From Prorocentrum cordatum (lineage: Eukaryota > Sar > Dinophyceae > Prorocentrales > Prorocentraceae), in contig CAUYUJ010018327.1 of the NCBI GenBank assembly GCA_963575745.1, positions 765,931 through 829,930 on the forward strand: a stretch of DNA of 64,000 bases. The letters run 5' to 3'. Made by a program: the position numbers and the translations under genes. Below are positions 52,801 to 62,407 of this stretch, piece after piece. Every line of letters begins with the position of its first letter. Position 1 is the stretch's first letter. The notes under the pieces are model-generated. The model was not told the origin of the DNA, did no database searches, and saw only the letters and a list, made by a program, of their open reading frames with translations.

Positions 52801-53270
52801 TCCTGGGGCGTTCGGGAAAGCGTGGAAGGCAGCGCCGAGGAGGAAAACCATCTCTGGGCCTCACCAGGCCAGGACCCGTCCGGGTACTTTTCGTTCGAGG
52901 GCCCCCAGGGGCCGCCCCACGCGGGCGAATTAGAAAAATGTAAACCAGTTGCCAGAGTTCTTAACGCGCCTCTGGCCCGTTGGGCCGGCGAATTAATGAT
53001 CAGGTCGGTGATGAACGCTATAGTGCTAGGATTTGTTTGTCGGGTCATGCAGTACATTCTGCTTTAATTGTTCATCGAAGTCGGCGTCGTGCTGATTCAG
53101 TTATCAGGCTTGCTATTATGACGCAGCTTGACATTGGCTGTGCGCACAATGGCGAGATCATTCGCGCATGTATCAGTTTTGCTAAGGCCTTACGGCCAGT
53201 GCCGCCGACCCTGGATACCTCGGCCCTCGAGGGTGACGGGATGCGTGATAAAACGTCGGCGGTAAGTGAA
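52801..53270. other. No recognisable gene
   Basis: A + frame from 52980 runs through the following GGA tract, but only its first 90 codons are non-repetitive and they show no motif. Confidence 0.35.
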
Positions 53271-53276
53271 GACGTG

Positions 53277-53440
53277 GCGGAGGAGGAGGAGGAGGAGGAG
53301 GAGGAGGAGGAAGAGGGGAGGAGGAGGGGGAGGGGGAGGGGGAGGAGGGGGAGGAGGGGAGGGGGAGAGGGGGGAGGAGGAGGAGGAGGGAGGAGGAGAG
53401 GAGGAGGAGGAGGGAGGAGAGGGGAGGGGGAGGGTCGCCC
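53277..53440 (+). repeat. (GGA)n / GGGGGA polypurine tract
   Basis: About 160 bp of almost pure purine, starting as perfect GGA triplets and degenerating into GGGGAGGA. Strong triplex or quadruplex potential. Confidence 0.9.
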
Positions 53441-54354
53441 AGTGGGATGCGTATCTGCCCCCCCCCCGGTGGGGAGGGGAGGGAGGGGCTTCGCCACGAC
53501 TACGATTTCCTTTTGTTTCGTGTTCGATTTCCTTGTATTTCGGGCGACGACGACGACGACGGTGATCCACGCAAGACGACGACAGCGGGAGGCGTCTTCC
53601 ACACGCCGACAGGGTCGGCGGATTTACGAGTGTGTACGATTTTCGGCCCATCCCGCCACCGTGAGTCAATCGTAGACCAGAGGCCTCGTGGAGCTCTTTC
53701 GGGTTCTTGTGGACATCATGTAAACACGAACGGTTTTGCAATCATGTTTGGCTTCTTGGGCCAGCCGCATGGCCCAAGGCGATTCCTTGGGGCCATATTT
53801 TGACAGTTGTGGGCTCCCAACCGTGTGTCCTGCCCCCCTGGATGAATCATGCGCGCGGGGAGCCCAGGGAGCTCCAGAGGGCTCCCAGAAATTCCTGGAA
53901 CTCGAGGGTCCGGTTCCCTCAAATTCTGTTCACAGTGTTCGGAGCATGGGGATCGAAGGGGACATTCCACTTCGTGCCTCGCGGCACGGTGGCCCATACA
54001 TCCAGCTGCCAACGTCAGTCCCCGTCGTGCCAGCGCATCAGCGCAGCAGAGACGAGAAGGAGTGTAAGACCCGATCCAGTTCAGGACCCCGTCTGAATTG
54101 GCGCGGGTCTCAAATATCATGTTCTTCCGGGTCGTTCTCATGATTATCCTTCTTTTCTTCCGTCAAGGTTCTGCAGGCAGGAGTACCATGGTGTGGTGGG
54201 CGCTCCTCAGGATCCCAAGATGCCCCATCAAGTGGGGCCGCGTAGGTGAGAGGGACATCGCGTCCTGTCATGACTTTCCCGTATACTCTTTCTCGCAGTC
54301 TTCTCTCTTCTTCATCCCCAATTTCTCCTCAATTGTCAACTTGGAGATTTGTTG
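53441..54354. other. No recognisable gene; short (GAC)n near 53546-53565
   Basis: Overlapping frames of 70-135 codons lack motifs. Fragments of the CTCTTGG class appear near 53740-53790 and 53855-53890. Confidence 0.35.
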
Positions 54355-54715
54355 AGGGTGTCTATGGGTGCTCTCGGAGAGCTCTTGGGTCATTTTTGGA
54401 GGCCTTCCAGGGAGTCTGTTGGAGGACTTTTGTTCGGTTTGCGGCCGTCTTGGAAGCGATTGTTGTACAGGTCTCTCCCGAAGCGGCGTGGCGGAGTCAT
54501 CCTGGGGCCGTTTGTTTCCTTCGGGGGCAGCTGAGCTGTCCTAAGCTGTTTATCGGATCGTCTTAGGTGCCTTGCCGAAAAGCTACGGACGCAAAATGCT
54601 AAATACGATATGTGTTTGGCTGTTTCATGGTGTTTCGCCTCTCAGGGCCTCGCTGGAGGCCTTTGTGGGCACCTTGCGGGGGGCCATGTTGGGGCCTCTT
54701 GGGGGTACCTGTGTG
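54355..54715 (+). repeat. CTCTTGG-class repeat, degenerate copy
   Basis: Gagctcttgggtc, ggaggccttc, gccgtcttggaa and gcctcttgggg words at wide spacing. Confidence 0.5.
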
Positions 54716-55965
54716 GTCGTTGGGCCTTTTTGATTTAGTATGTGGGCAGTGCGATCAGGTCCCGAGGCCGCCTTTGAGCTCTCTTGTGGTGGTCGTGGCC
54801 GTCGTAGAATGCGATGCTCAAAGGGCGATTGTGGCGGGGGGGGTTCATGCAAACCTGCTGAGACCCCGCCGAACAACGATCAGGCATTCCCGCATGCCCC
54901 AGCGTGCCGAAGAGGCAGATCTGTAAGCGAGGAGACATCCCAGAAGCATGCTGTGAAGTTGATACAGATCTTCTGCGCAATGCTTACGAACCAGATTCGC
55001 CAATGCCGCAGATTGCCAGAGACATTAGCATGAATACTCATCGATAGCATGTTTCCTGTTGCTAGACAGGTTTCCTCTTCAGTCGAGCGCAAGTGGGCTC
55101 AGCAGATGTCGGTCGCTGCGCCTGATTACCTCGCGTCGTTGTTACCCAAGTTGCAGCTGCGTTGACTTTGGTATTGTGTTGGAGGTGTTCTTGCTTGAGT
55201 CGCTGATCCACCCGCTGATTGTACATCCGCTCGCTTATGTTTGTGTATGCAGGAGGCGAATGCTGAGAAATAGAGAACGGCAGGACCCGCAGGGATGAAC
55301 AACTCTCACGTCAGGGCTTACACGTGTTTTGCGAAGGCCACTGGTTCTGTTGGACGAAGGGTTTTGCGCGTACGTGCGCTCGTATATGCGACACGTACAA
55401 GGCCGATAAGGTTGAGTTAAGCCAGGGGGTGGTTCGAGACTATATGTGTACAAGCTCGAAGTGGTCGCATGGCACGTGATAAGCGCAAGGGGCATTATCC
55501 GTATCCTCCCTCTTCTACCTCTTCTGCCGCACTTCCCAGATCCACAACGGCGTGATTTTCCACGACGTTGGCCTCCAGAGATCTGGACCCCGACCTGGGG
55601 ACTGGCTGTTCATCCCGATTCGCTTTTGGAATGTCCCAGGGGGGGGGCAGTAAGGGCCCCTCGAAGGCCGACATTTGCCGATTGCTTCCCGCTGGTATGT
55701 TCATTTCGCGGGGAGGGGCTTTGGGTACTCTTCTTTTCCCCCCTGCTCCTACGAGCCTCTCGTTACATGTTGTAAAGATGCTTAGAAGCCACCTTCCTTG
55801 ACCAGGCAAACGGCCGAAGCCCCAGGGGGAGTTCTTTCGGCGGCGGATCGAAGACGCCTACGGCGAATCACCGCCGCCCCCTGCCTTTTTGGAAGCGCCT
55901 ATGTGGCCGAACGTTGAGGCCAGACCTGCCAAGCTATCGAACCATGTGTTCCCCGAATCGGTTTG
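54716..55965. other. No recognisable gene
   Basis: Mixed-composition DNA with frames up to about 110 codons and no motif on either strand. A G run lies at about 54838-54844 and another at 55639-55646. Confidence 0.4.
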
Positions 55966-55969
55966 GAAA

Positions 55970-56440
55970 GCCTTCGGGGAACACGTGGGCATCTTGAAGG
56001 TCATCTTGGCCGTTTGGAGGCCATTTTGACCCTTTCGGGCCGTCTTGGAGGACGTCTTGGAGGGCTCTTGGGTCGTCTTGGAGGCCATCTTGAGCGTCTT
56101 GGAGACCTCTCGGGCAGTTTTGGGGGCCTCTGGGGGCAGTGTCTTGGGCCTCTTGGGCGATTTTTGGGGGCACCTGGGCCGTCTCGGGCAGTCGGAAGGC
56201 AGAGAAAAAACACATGCCACAATCCTTCAAACACCCATGGGAAATCAATGATTTTGGCATCTTCGGACCCTCCTGGAGGCCTTCTTGGAGGCCTCATGGG
56301 TCGTCTTGGGCCATCTTAGGGCCATGTTCGGCCGTCTTGGTGGGCTCCTGGTCCGTCTGACGCCGTCGGAAGCCGTTTGGGGGGCCTCTATGGGCCGACT
56401 TGGGGCCCTCTTGGTGCGAATCAAGCTCACTCCCCAGGAA
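55970..56440 (+). repeat. CTCTTGG-class repeat directly upstream of the copia element
   Basis: Recurring gccgtcttgg, gaggccatcttg and ggcctcttggg words. The middle (56200-56260) carries the ccatgggaaatcaatgattttggc word related to 52270. The + frame that later enters gag is already open here, but only because the repeat lacks stops. Confidence 0.65.
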
Positions 56441-56798
56441 TGTAAGAGGCCCGAGAGGGTTTCCCCCAGAAGCGTCGCGGGGCCTGTGGTTTCATTCCTT
56501 GCTCGCCGCTGCCATTTTTATTTCGAACTAGGGCCCTTGGCCTTAGAGCTACGCCCCTCGCCGCGCGAGTCAAAGATATCCAGCGATTATCTCCCATATC
56601 ACAGTGGTGGCTTGGAGCGAGGCTCGGTTACCCCAGCGCCGCCGCGCGCTGCCCATATTGCCCCACCGGCGCTGCGCGCCGAAGACTCTGCCAAGACGAC
56701 GCCGTCCAGGCAAGTGATCACGGAATCGAAGGCCAGCGCCTTCCTGCAGCTGCTGCTGCTCTTTGTGGGCGTCAGCGACGCCCAGTCCAACGCCCTGC

Positions 56799-57055
56799 GC
56801 TACTCCAACTTCTACAAGGCTGCCAGCGTCTGCGACGCCAGCTACTCCAACTTCTACAAGGCTGCCAGCGTCTGCGACGCCAGCTACTCCAACTTCTACA
56901 AGGCTGCCAGCGTCTGCGACGCCAGCTACTCCAACTTCGAGAAGGCTGCCAGCGTCTGCGACGCCAGCTACTCCAACTTCTACAAGGCCGCTAGCGTCTG
57001 CGACGCCAGCTACTACAAGCTCTACAAGGCCGCCAGCGTCAGCGACGCCAACTTC
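56799..57055 (+). repeat. 42-bp coding minisatellite upstream of gag
   Basis: Six copies of a 42-bp unit in frame with gag, coding YSNFYKAASVCDAS with slight variation (FEKAAS, YKLYKAASVSDA). A hydrophobic AFLQLLLLFVGVSDA segment stands just before it, near 56737-56781. No ATG lies between the repeat and the gag start at 57113, so it is translated only if initiation is further upstream. Confidence 0.85.
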
Positions 57056-57112
57056 AACTTAGAGGACGTCAGCGACGCCCCTTTCGACATCTACAGCTAC
57101 GCGGTGATCACG

Positions 57113-58010
57113 ATGGCTGACCACCACAACAACTTCGGCAGTATGAACCAGGTCATTCCGACCTGGAACGGCGACCCGGCTAAGTGGCGAGACTTCAAGC
57201 AGGAGGTGAAGCTCTGGAAGCTCAGCGAGAACCTGGAGGTTTCGCACTGCCTCGCGTCGAAGCTGGTGCTTCGCCTTTCTGGTACCGCCCGCTCGGCGGC
57301 GCTCAATATGCCAGAGGAGCAGCTCCACCCGATCCCCGACGACGATGTCGAGGACCCGACCGAGCGGAAGCGCGATCGCAACCTTCGAGGCATCAACAAT
57401 GTGCTCGACCACTTCGAGACGCACCTCGGCCAGCAGAAGCCAGTACAAAAGGGCGAGACGCTCGAGAAGTTTTTCGAGTCCACGCAGCATCACCGCAGGC
57501 GTGAAGAACGCATGACGGACTGGCTCGTACGCTTCGAGGCCGGCCTACAGCAGCTGCGCGAGAACGAGGTGGATCTCAACGCGCTCGACGACGCGGCGGG
57601 GTGGTTCCTGCTTCGCAAGGCCGGGCTGACGGCCGAGCGGCGTGAGCGCGTCGTGGGCAACCTACCCGACGAGCACTACTCCTACCAGCGCATCCGCGCC
57701 CTGCTAGTGCGCATGTTCCCGGACCTGCACGCGTCCGACAGGCACGCCAGCGTGCCCGCGCGTTCGTGGGCACCTTCATCTACGAGGTCCAGCCATAGCT
57801 GGCAGCGACCACCACCTGGACGGGCCCGATCCACCAACATCGTGGAGGAGCCCGAGGACGACGACGAGCAGGAGGGCGAAGATGACGACGAAAACACCGA
57901 GGCCGACGTCCAGGACATCGTCCGCCAGGGGCCCGAGGCATTCAGCGCCGAGCTGGAGTCGTCCAACGTGGAGATCTCCGAGCTGTTCGACGGCGACGAC
58001 TCCGCGAGGT
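57113..58010 (+). CDS. gag: Copia gag
   Basis: From the ATG at 57113 the frame reads MADHHNNFGSMNQVIPTWNG, then WRDFKQEVKLWKL, a helical capsid-like region with LRLSGTARSAALNM and NNVLDHFETHLGQQ, and LLVRMFPDLHASDRH. An acidic stretch (EPEDDDEQEG, DDENTEADVQD) and a SAELESSNVEISELFDGDDSA segment follow. The layout matches dinoflagellate copia gag proteins: a capsid-like domain that packages the RNA, then a flexible linker. The frame is open upstream into repeats, but this is the first ATG after the minisatellite. Near 58010 the reading passes to frame 1 for the nucleocapsid part. Confidence 0.75.
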
Positions 58011-60612
58011 GGAGGCCGCTGCGGCCGATCTGGCCGCCATCCCCCAAGCCATGGCCACCATCAGGTCGGCTCGGGGCGCCCTCAAGGGCCGCGGGAAGGC
58101 ATCGCGCCAGAGACGCCCGCCCGCCAAGAACCTGCAGAGCCGCGTCGACCAGCGCAAGAAGTCATCGCAGTGCTGGGATTGCGGCGAGAAGGGCCACTGG
58201 ACCGGCGATAAAGAGCGCCCTGCGCCGGGAGCCCGCAAGTTCGCGCCGTCCAAAGGCAAGCCCAAGGGTGGAGGACGTGGTGAACGCTCCCACCGCCAGG
58301 CGAACATCACCGAGCAGGTCGAGTTCGGAGACGAGGAGGTCGCCCTACACCCTGAAGGGCCAGTGACCCCACCGCCAGAGACCCTGGTCTCAGAGCGCGT
58401 CATCCCGGACCTGCCCACGGTTAACACTACCAATAACGGCACAAGACCCAACGACGACGGCATCGGCGTCATGGACGCCGCCTGCCTATTCTGCGTCGCA
58501 GGTCTCAAGTGGTACCAGCGCTACAAGGACAAGCTTATCAAAATCGGCCTTGGCGATCAGATCCTGGAGGAGCCAGAGGGCGAGGTCTACCGCTTCGGAA
58601 ATGGAGGCGCGCTGCCCAGCAAGCAGCGCGTCACAGCCCCACTCGTCCCCTGCGGTCGTGCTGGACGCATCGTGTTCAGCGTTGTGGACAGCCCCGCCCT
58701 CGGGCTGCTCATCGGCCGCGACTTCATCGAGCCCTCTAAGATCGACATCTCACTATGGAAGGGCCAGATCCGCATCGGCAACGCCTCGCAGAAGCTTGTC
58801 ACCAGCAGCGCGGGACATCCCGCCATTCAGCTCCAGCCCGAGGACTGGGGCGCCATGAGGGAATCCAGTGCGGACCTCACCCGCAAGGGTCAGTTGCCGA
58901 CCGTCAACAACACCACGAAGGACACCACGCTTCATGAACGCATCTCGATGCTGCTCCAGAAGAAGGAGATCGACGTACCTCGGCGTCTCCAGCCAAGGAG
59001 ATCTGAGGGGCCGCGGCTGATGGCCGCAGTGGCATCTGCACTGGCCTGCTGCTCTACGGCAGCCACTCCACCGACTACCTCGACTCCTATACGAACAACC
59101 TACAACACCGAGCCCACGAACGACTGCGTCGCCTGTGGGTCTACACCGTACGAGGACTGCCTACACCTGGGGTTTTGCCCGGAGTGCGTGTTCGGCTCGT
59201 CGGTTTCGCTCGGCATCGAGAGCGACACCAAGAAGGAGGTCAACATCGTGGAGGAGGAGCAGCTGAGGATCCGCACTCTCAAGAAGGGGACGAAGCCGCT
59301 GCTCACTGCAGGACGGCGCTCGGCCATCGTCACCGACCAGAGCGGCATCATCCCGAATCTGGTGAACCAGGCTCTCAAGACAGACCTAGCACAGTCTGCT
59401 ACGAGGACTAGTTCAGTTCCAAGTTCGACATCGGCGATTTTGTTCGAATGGTGCTGCACTCCCAGCAGGAAGCTCAGCAAGAAATGGACACCAACTGGAG
59501 GTGATGCAGTTCGCTGTGGATTACCCGAGCACGATCTTTCCCGACCAGCAGTTGTCAACAAGCTTGTGAAGCAGATCAGATCGAAGCTCATGCAGCATCA
59601 CAACGTACGAGTACATGCTGCATTTCCTTGCACACCATGGACATCTCTACAGAGGCTCATTGTCAAGATCGATCCCAAGAAAATCACACACCTCGAGGCG
59701 GATAGACGGAAGTCGACGAGAATGATTTCATTGTTCCTACGGTCCATGCGACGACTTCGCAAGGAGTTCGGCCCGTACCTCGCAGTCTCCTTCGAGTGGC
59801 CACGCTACTGCGACGGCTGGAACCCCGAGAAGAATCCAGTTGCCAACGAGCTACGACGCCAACTTCCTAGGGTGATCGATTTCGATGGATGCGCCTACAA
59901 CCTGAAGACCAAGAAGGGAGACCCGATCAAGAAGCCATGGAGGATCGTCACCGACCATTTTGGCATGGACAACTCGCTCAGGAAGTTCTGCGACAGGACC
60001 CACCGACATGTCGAAGCCCGGGGTCGACACGCAAAGAACAGCGAGAACTACACCTACGAGCTCGTCAGCTCCCTCGCCAAGCAGCTGCGCAAGCCGAACC
60101 AGCCGGCTCCACGGGAAGCGAACCCTACTCAGCCAGCGCAGCCAACGCGGAGGAGGGCAGCAAGACGCACCGCACCTGCCCCTGCCGCTACCGCCGAGCC
60201 ACCTCTGACGGCAGCGGAGGAGCGCACCCTGAAGTCCGCCATCATGCAGCTACACGTCAACACGGGTCACCCGTCCAACGAGTCGCTGGCACGGGCTATC
60301 CGCATCACTGGCGGATCCCAGCGTTCGGTCGAGATGGCTCTCAACCTACATTGTGAAGTCTGCGCCGCCCATCAGCGACCTTTACCGCATCTACCGGGAA
60401 GGATTCGATTATATAGAGATTTCAACGATTCAATTGGGGTGGATTTATTCACACTTGCCGATTACGCTGGAAACCAGTTGGTTTTCCTGAATATTGTTGA
60501 TCTCGCATCCGGTCTCACAATGTGCGGCGCGGTTCCGACACGACATCCGAGTACGGTATTTGCACGGCTCCTACAGGTCTGGGTACACCGTTTGGAGCCC
60601 CACAACGTGTAA
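58009..60612 (+). CDS. pol: Copia polyprotein part 1: zinc knuckle, protease, methyltransferase-like insert, integrase N-terminus
   Basis: Frame 1, 867 codons from the first ATG. The knuckle CWDCGEKGH (58171-58197) lacks the last Cys, replaced in GDKER. The protease box is GVMDAAC (Asp codon 58474-58476; usually D(T/S)AC), with LLIGRDFI as its flap-side partner near 58708. Residues about 530-690 hold AAFPCTPW (near 59620), a FEWPRYCDGW box and an IVTD...L..C.RTH segment, which look like a degenerate methyltransferase fold. The pre-integrase finger has LHVNTGHPSNE and CEVC (60250-60363). The integrase core starts with IGVDLF (Asp codon 60442-60444) and IVDLASGL. A TAA at 60610-60612 ends the frame just before the second catalytic Asp. 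Confidence 0.8.
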   Translation: MEAAAADLAAIPQAMATIRSARGALKGRGKASRQRRPPAKNLQSRVDQRKKSSQCWDCGEKGHWTGDKERPAPGARKFAPSKGKPKGGGRGERSHRQANITEQVEFGDEEVALHPEGPVTPPPETLVSERVIPDLPTVNTTNNGTRPNDDGIGVMDAACLFCVAGLKWYQRYKDKLIKIGLGDQILEEPEGEVYRFGNGGALPSKQRVTAPLVPCGRAGRIVFSVVDSPALGLLIGRDFIEPSKIDISLWKGQIRIGNASQKLVTSSAGHPAIQLQPEDWGAMRESSADLTRKGQLPTVNNTTKDTTLHERISMLLQKKEIDVPRRLQPRRSEGPRLMAAVASALACCSTAATPPTTSTPIRTTYNTEPTNDCVACGSTPYEDCLHLGFCPECVFGSSVSLGIESDTKKEVNIVEEEQLRIRTLKKGTKPLLTAGRRSAIVTDQSGIIPNLVNQALKTDLAQSATRTSSVPSSTSAILFEWCCTPSRKLSKKWTPTGGDAVRCGLPEHDLSRPAVVNKLVKQIRSKLMQHHNVRVHAAFPCTPWTSLQRLIVKIDPKKITHLEADRRKSTRMISLFLRSMRRLRKEFGPYLAVSFEWPRYCDGWNPEKNPVANELRRQLPRVIDFDGCAYNLKTKKGDPIKKPWRIVTDHFGMDNSLRKFCDRTHRHVEARGRHAKNSENYTYELVSSLAKQLRKPNQPAPREANPTQPAQPTRRRAARRTAPAPAATAEPPLTAAEERTLKSAIMQLHVNTGHPSNESLARAIRITGGSQRSVEMALNLHCEVCAAHQRPLPHLPGRIRLYRDFNDSIGVDLFTLADYAGNQLVFLNIVDLASGLTMCGAVPTRHPSTVFARLLQVWVHRLEPHNV

Positions 60613-62407
60613 TATTTGACGGAGGAGGAGAGTTCGAGAGAGAGTTTTCAAAGGAACTCGAAGACATGGGTTGCCAGCTTATGACAATATCGGCTGCGAC
60701 ACCGCAGCAACGCCACCGTAGAACGCCACGGTGGTCTCTGGAAGATCCACGCTCGCAAGCTGATCGACCAGTTTAGCATCAGGTTTGACCAGCCAGCCGA
60801 AGCGCACAAGATTCAATGGTTGCTCGCTGCAGTGTGCTGGGCCATGAACAGCTCCAACGCCAGCGGCTACTCACCTGCCCAATGGGTTCTTGGACGTGGA
60901 CTTCGGTTGCCATGCTGCCTATTGGACAATGCTGGCCGCCTATCGCTACATGAGCGCATCGTGTCCGACAAGCCTTTCTCCGAGAGGGTAGCCATCATGA
61001 AGGCCGCCCAGACCTCCATCCAGCACCTGCGCTTCAACCAGTCTCTATCGAGAGCGCTGTTAGCCCGGTCAAGGGCGGACGGCGCACAGCATGCGCAAGA
61101 CGTCTATCAGACTGGTGACCAGGTGTACTACTGGCGGGGGAACGGCAAGCCCAAGCGCGAATGGGCTCTCCAGTGGCACGGGCCAGGCGTCATCATCGGT
61201 TTCGAGGGCACATCCAACGTGTGGGTCAGCCACCGATCTACCACGGTGAAGGTCAACCGTGGACACCTACGACATGCCACAGCTTCCGAACTCGTCCCAT
61301 GGGGTCAAGTCCTAAATGCCATGAACGGCCAGCCACCTCCACCAGCTGGACACCCTCCAGGAGATGCTCCCGACGGGCGCCCCCCTCACGATCACGGAGG
61401 AGGTGGAGGAGGACCAGGAGGCGCACCGCCTCCACCGCCGCGCAAGCCAGCGGACGACTCCACCAACGAGGACGTGTTCATGGACCTCACCGGCCCCGCG
61501 CCCCAAAAGCAACCGCGTACAGATGCTGTGCCAGCGCCACCTGCCGCACCGACCTCCCCGCCAATTCCACCTATACCAGTTCCACCAAGTTTCGGCAACA
61601 TTGCAGATGCGCCAGCTAATCGACGCCAACATGCCTTTCTCGAATGGCTCAGTCGTAAACAAGGTGATGACGACTTTGTTCCTACTGGAGGAGCCAGTGG
61701 AAGCGGTTCGGCGCCAGGACCTTCGGGAGGAGACCATCTACTACCTGCTGCCGCTGCGGCCGCAGCTGCGCTCGACTCCGGCCCTGCCGACCAACCTGCC
61801 GACCAACCAGCGCCACATCCGCCGTCACCACCTCAACCCGAACAGCCCGAACATCCTGAACCAACTCCAGCAGCAGAAGACGACCGCGATCGACAGACTC
61901 AAGAACCACCAGAACCTCAACAAGAAGGGCCAGTTGATGAAGATGGAGAGTCAAGTCAAGGAGGAGGTCGAACTACGTCGCCCCCGACATCATGAAGACC
62001 AACGAGGAGCCAAGGCACAACGACGTGATCAACAAGAAGACGCCCCTCAGGCGCTTAGACGCGACCGACACGAACGTGATGATCCTCGAGTTCGAGCCGC
62101 CAAGAGAAAGGAGCTGCTGGACGACCTACCGAAGTGCTTCAAGAAGCCCCGCGACACCAACAAGACATATTACTACCTGGACAACTACTTCAAGGCCAAC
62201 GCAGACGAGATGCAGTTTGCGCCCTCATTACGCGAAGTCTTCCTTACTGGGAAGGCGGCCGCCAAGGAGCTGAAGTACGACAACTTGTCCACCAAGGAGA
62301 AGAAGCTCATGGATGAGGCAATGAAGGTCGAGTGGTCCAAGTGGACAGAGTTCGGGGCTTACAAGAAGCTGCCGCCGAAGGAGTTGAAGGAGCTCTTAGG
62401 CGAAATC
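60580..62407 (+). pseudogene. pol: Copia polyprotein part 2: rest of integrase and linker, several frameshifts
   Basis: Frame 3 supplies the second catalytic Asp in VIFDGGGEFE (codon 60618-60620). From about 60705 frame 1 supplies the Glu in TVERHGGLW (codon 60721-60723). Frame 1 continues with AAVCWAMNSSNASG, YSPAQWVLGRG, QVYYWRGNG, WHGPGVIIGFEG and VNRGHLRHA, the integrase C-terminal part that contacts DNA. A Pro-rich spacer follows. Between about 61.8 and 62.1 kb the frame changes again. Frame 2 then reads AKRKELLDDLPKCFKK, AAKELKYDNLSTKEKK and EWSKWTEFGAYKKL, the lead-in to reverse transcriptase. Another shift occurs near 62405. Confidence 0.75.

Noticed and set aside
56440-56798. 5' long terminal repeat of the copia element
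   Set aside because: With the 3' end outside the window there is no second copy to compare, so an LTR cannot be shown.
56285-57112. Gag starting at 56285
   Set aside because: This part of the frame reads through CTCTTGG repeats and unrelated DNA; the first ATG that begins gag-like sequence is at 57113.
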